A stretch of 64,000 nucleotides of DNA from Bacillota bacterium. GTDB taxonomy: Bacteria; Bacillota; Clostridia; Christensenellales; SZUA-584. The notes beneath the pieces were generated by a model. It made no database searches and was not told where the DNA came from. It saw only the letters and a list, made by a program, of their open reading frames with translations. Positions 61,982 to 64,000 of this stretch are shown here, piece by piece. The first letter of the stretch is position 1, and every line of letters begins with the position of its first letter. The DNA lies in assembly GCA_023460085.1 (NCBI GenBank), contig JAEWRI010000021.1:86612-150611 (forward strand), written 5' to 3'. The translations under genes and the position numbers were made by a program.

Positions 61982-62425
61982 ATGGAAATTCCAACAAGAG
62001 AGCTTTTTGCGAGAATGATCAAATGTGAGGCCGGCGGGGAAGGCCTTGGCGGGATGCAGGCGGTTGCTTCAACGATAATGAATCGCGTGCATGTTTCGTA
62101 CGGCGAATATCTTCGGATAGGACAGGGTAGTCTCAGACGCGTGCTGGAACAGCCGGGGCAGTTTACCTGTTATATGCCTACCGTGGGCGGAGAACCCAAC
62201 CCGCAGACAGTCTGGAGCAGTCCGCCAGAGCAGATACATTATGACGTTGCGGACTGGGCGTTGGCGGGCAATATCCATTCCGGCGTCGTGGAAACGCTCT
62301 GGTACATGAATCCGTTCAGCGCAAGCTGTCCGCCATACTTCCCATACAACCGCACGGGTGTTCAATTCAATCGGGTCAATCAGCATTGCTTTTTTCAGCC
62401 GACAGCGCTGTATGCGCAAACGTAA
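61982..62425 (+). CDS. cwlJ: Spore cortex-lytic enzyme, CwlJ type
   Basis: A 147-residue SleB/CwlJ-type (Hydrolase_2) protein starting near the catalytic domain: the general acid Glu in ARMIKCEAGGEG (about residue 16), VASTIMNRVHVSYG and WYMNPFSASCPPYFP. Like CwlJ and unlike SleB, it has no signal peptide and no peptidoglycan-binding domain. AAGGTGACA is upstream. The gene directly after it is gerQ-like, as in Bacillus, which supports CwlJ over SleB. Confidence 0.85.
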   Translation: MEIPTRELFARMIKCEAGGEGLGGMQAVASTIMNRVHVSYGEYLRIGQGSLRRVLEQPGQFTCYMPTVGGEPNPQTVWSSPPEQIHYDVADWALAGNIHSGVVETLWYMNPFSASCPPYFPYNRTGVQFNRVNQHCFFQPTALYAQT

Positions 62426-62449
62426 AATTCAATTAGGGGGAATAATTCA

Positions 62450-62935
62450 ATGGCTTGTCAATGGAATACAAACCCGACCCCGGCGGCAGGTGGCGGCACC
62501 GTGTCCGGAGGCGGGATGATGCAGAACGGCGGAATGCAGAATGGAACCATGACGCAGCACATGGGATCGCCGTCGATGCAGACATCTGGATGCTCCCAGA
62601 TGACAAACATACGAACGAGAAGCGCGCAAAATCAAACGGTCGGGCGCGCTGCCGCTCAGGCACCGGTGACAAACGGCGTTCCGCTTCCGCAGAATTCTGC
62701 GGTGGAAACGCCTTCAACGGTGCAGAGCCCTTATTATACAGCGGGCTTTTTGCGGAATTTCATAGGCTGCAACATGCGCGTGGAGTTTTTGATTGGCACT
62801 ACAGGCGCACTCGTGGACAGAATCGGCGTACTGATGGAAGTGGGCGCCAGCTACATCGTGCTGCAGCCGTTTATGACGGACGATCTCCTGATGTGTGACC
62901 TTTATTCCATCAAATTTGTTACCATATACGGGTAA
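62450..62935 (+). CDS. gerQ: GerQ-like spore coat protein
   Basis: A 161-residue protein with a low-complexity Gly/Met/Gln/Asn-rich N-terminal half (about 1-90) and a conserved C-terminal domain (about 93-161; YYTAGFLRNFIGCNMRVEF, VGASYIVLQPF, and a final DLYSIKFVTIY) resembling GerQ/YwdL. GerQ in Bacillus is needed to place CwlJ in the spore coat and is cross-linked there; the Gln-rich N-terminus fits transglutaminase-type cross-linking but the lysines are few. It follows cwlJ by 24 bases with AGGGGG upstream. Assignment rests on pattern and gene order. Confidence 0.75.
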   Translation: MACQWNTNPTPAAGGGTVSGGGMMQNGGMQNGTMTQHMGSPSMQTSGCSQMTNIRTRSAQNQTVGRAAAQAPVTNGVPLPQNSAVETPSTVQSPYYTAGFLRNFIGCNMRVEFLIGTTGALVDRIGVLMEVGASYIVLQPFMTDDLLMCDLYSIKFVTIYG

Positions 62936-62940
62936 GAGAA

Positions 62941-62964
62941 AGCCTGGCGCTGCCGGGCTTTTTT
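62941..62964 (+). terminator. Intrinsic terminator after gerQ
   Basis: AGCCTGGC (62941-62948) pairs with GCCGGGCT (62952-62959) with one G-T pair, loop GCT, then TTTTTT. Confidence 0.85.
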
Positions 62965-63037
62965 CCTGTGCGCCGGAGAATAAGCTTCACTGACAGCACA
63001 TAGTCATATAGTGAAACCGCATAGAAGGGAAGCTGCT

Positions 63038-63868
63038 GTGAAACTTTCAAAGCGTTTGGTGGTTGCATTCATCTGCATGGACGTGCTGCTGGTATTGCTC
63101 GCGTCACCCATGAAATACACATCGGAGATTTGTTTTAACCAGATCGCGGCGCATACACCCGCGACACAATATGGCTGGTATTACATGCCGAGAACCGACG
63201 GACAACAGCCCAGCCTCGCGCCGGAATTTTCCTTCATACGCGGCTACGATACGCTCTCCATAGGAAATTCAGAGACAAAGGTCATATATATCACATTCGA
63301 CGCGGGGTATGAGAACGGCTACGCTACCGCCGTGCTTGACACGTTGAAAGCCCACAACGCAACCGCCGCCTTCTTTCTTGTGGGACATTATTTTAAAAGC
63401 AATCCGGATATCGTGCAGCGTATGGCGGAAGAGGGCCACCTCATATGCAGTCATTCCATGAATCACAAGAATATGGCGTCAATGGCCGATTTCGAAGAGT
63501 TCCGGGCCGAGCTGACTTCTCTGGACGCGCTGTGCGAGGAGGTGACCGGTCAGCCTATCGCGCGATTTTTCCGGCCGCCGGAAGGCAGCTTCAGCGAGCG
63601 GCTTCTGGAATATTCTCAGCGCTGCGGCTATACGACGGTATTTTGGAGCTTCGCATATAAGGATTGGTACAATGATAATCAGCCCTCGGCGGAAAGCGCG
63701 TTTGACACCATCATATCGCGCACGCATCCGGGAGAAATTGCGCTGCTGCATCTTACCTCCCGGACAAACGCGGAGGTGCTGGACTCCGTGCTTACCGAGT
63801 GGGAAAACATGGGCTATACATTCGGCAGCCTGAAGGAACTGGCTCCGGAGAGCGGGCCTGACGTATAG
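63038..63868 (+). CDS. pdaA: PdaA-type polysaccharide deacetylase (peptidoglycan delta-lactam de-N-acetylase)
   Basis: About 276 residues: an N-terminal signal/anchor helix (about 7-24), then a NodB-type deacetylase domain (about 75-270). Motif 1 is TFDAGYENG, with the PdaA-style change from TFDDG; motif 2 SHSMNH keeps the two metal His; motif 3 is RPPEGSFSE. Later LLHLTSRTNAE carries the final His. PdaA deacetylates N-acetylmuramic acid in the cortex, allowing delta-lactam formation and later recognition by cortex-lytic enzymes. Start GTG 63038 follows AGAAGGGAAG; GTG 63011 is less likely. Confidence 0.9.
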   Translation: MKLSKRLVVAFICMDVLLVLLASPMKYTSEICFNQIAAHTPATQYGWYYMPRTDGQQPSLAPEFSFIRGYDTLSIGNSETKVIYITFDAGYENGYATAVLDTLKAHNATAAFFLVGHYFKSNPDIVQRMAEEGHLICSHSMNHKNMASMADFEEFRAELTSLDALCEEVTGQPIARFFRPPEGSFSERLLEYSQRCGYTTVFWSFAYKDWYNDNQPSAESAFDTIISRTHPGEIALLHLTSRTNAEVLDSVLTEWENMGYTFGSLKELAPESGPDV

Positions 63869-63883
63869 TTATGGAATAAAAAT

Positions 63884-63906
63884 CCCCCGGCGAGCCGGGG
63901 GTATTT
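63884..63906. terminator. Bidirectional GC-rich terminator
   Basis: CCCCCGG and CCGGGGG (63884-63890 with 63895-63901), loop CGAG. The minus strand carries the better T run (ATTTTTATT beyond 63884), so it may end a minus-strand transcript entering from the right as well as the deacetylase gene. Confidence 0.75.
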
Positions 63907-63936
63907 CATATGCGGGCATAGCCCTCTATTACTGGC

Positions 63937-64000
63937 ATCGCCTTAAGGCGTACCCAACGGTCGGCAGCCGCAAAAGCTTGTTACTAGCTGCCCTTTTAAA
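63937..64000 (-). other. Possible 3' end of an unidentified minus-strand gene or RNA
   Basis: On the minus strand the sequence from the window edge runs toward the terminator at 63884-63906. One frame is open from the edge for about 23 codons and stops near 63930; another stops near 63945. I cannot tell coding from RNA on 64 bases, and I do not recognise a family. Confidence 0.2.

Noticed and set aside
1..64000. tRNA, rRNA, insertion sequence or prophage
   Set aside because: I found no tRNA cloverleaf, rRNA signature, transposase, integrase or terminal repeats anywhere in the window by eye.

Overview
The window looks like a chromosomal segment of an endospore-forming Clostridia-class Firmicute of moderate GC. 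The evidence is the spoIIIAF-AG-AH tail, sigG, ytxC, and a germination/cortex set (sleL, cwlJ, gerQ, pdaA-type), together with Firmicute housekeeping synteny, two T-box leaders and sigma-A type promoters. I see no rRNA, tRNA, IS element, prophage or CRISPR array. Genus cannot be decided from the sequence alone.

Layout. 1-12.5 kb: end of the spoIIIA operon; asp23-amaP-DUF2273; nusB, a divergent TsaD-family paralog, folD-xseA-xseB-ispA; sigG; a ylmC-type gene; nrdR-pgeF; a PhoP/PhoR-type pair. 12.5-21 kb: the rimP-nusA-ylxR-ylxQ-infB-rbfA-nrnA-truB-ribF translation/RNA operon, whose infB carries a 13-copy QQRD repeat linker. 21-36 kb: a more accessory region with an LCP protein, a second two-component system, three small or unknown genes that may belong to the spore surface, a GntR/YtrA-regulated ABC transporter behind a clear promoter-operator, three GGDEF proteins, a CopZ-like metal-binding protein and an EFR1-type flavodoxin-ferredoxin. 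35.6-40.3 kb: one-carbon/methionine genes (metF, a stand-alone MetH activation domain, a cobalamin-dependent MetH lacking that domain) and a PHP phosphoesterase. 40.3-43.7 kb: one monocistronic gene for a 1085-residue adenylation-ACP-alpha-oxoamine synthase protein, the most unusual gene here. 43.7-48.5 kb: a leucine T-box followed by leuA-leuC-leuD-deoC-tautomerase. 48.6-56.8 kb, minus strand: an MFS transporter and thrS behind a threonine T-box, DUF308 and YitT membrane proteins, a mazF-type toxin without an adjacent antitoxin, two tandem amidohydrolases, and ytxC. 56.9-64 kb: an unknown helical protein, tex, a HAD phosphatase, and the germination/cortex cluster.

How the genes work together. 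The housekeeping blocks couple translation, RNA decay, isoprenoid and folate metabolism. FolD, MetF, the MetH activation domain and MetH together form a folate-to-methionine route. The sporulation genes cover forespore engulfment (SpoIIIA), late forespore transcription (SigG), cortex modification (PdaA type) and cortex breakdown at germination (CwlJ with GerQ, SleL). The three-domain enzyme at 40.4-43.7 kb predicts activation of a carboxylic acid, loading on its own carrier domain and decarboxylative condensation with an amino acid to give an alpha-aminoketone. The product is unknown.
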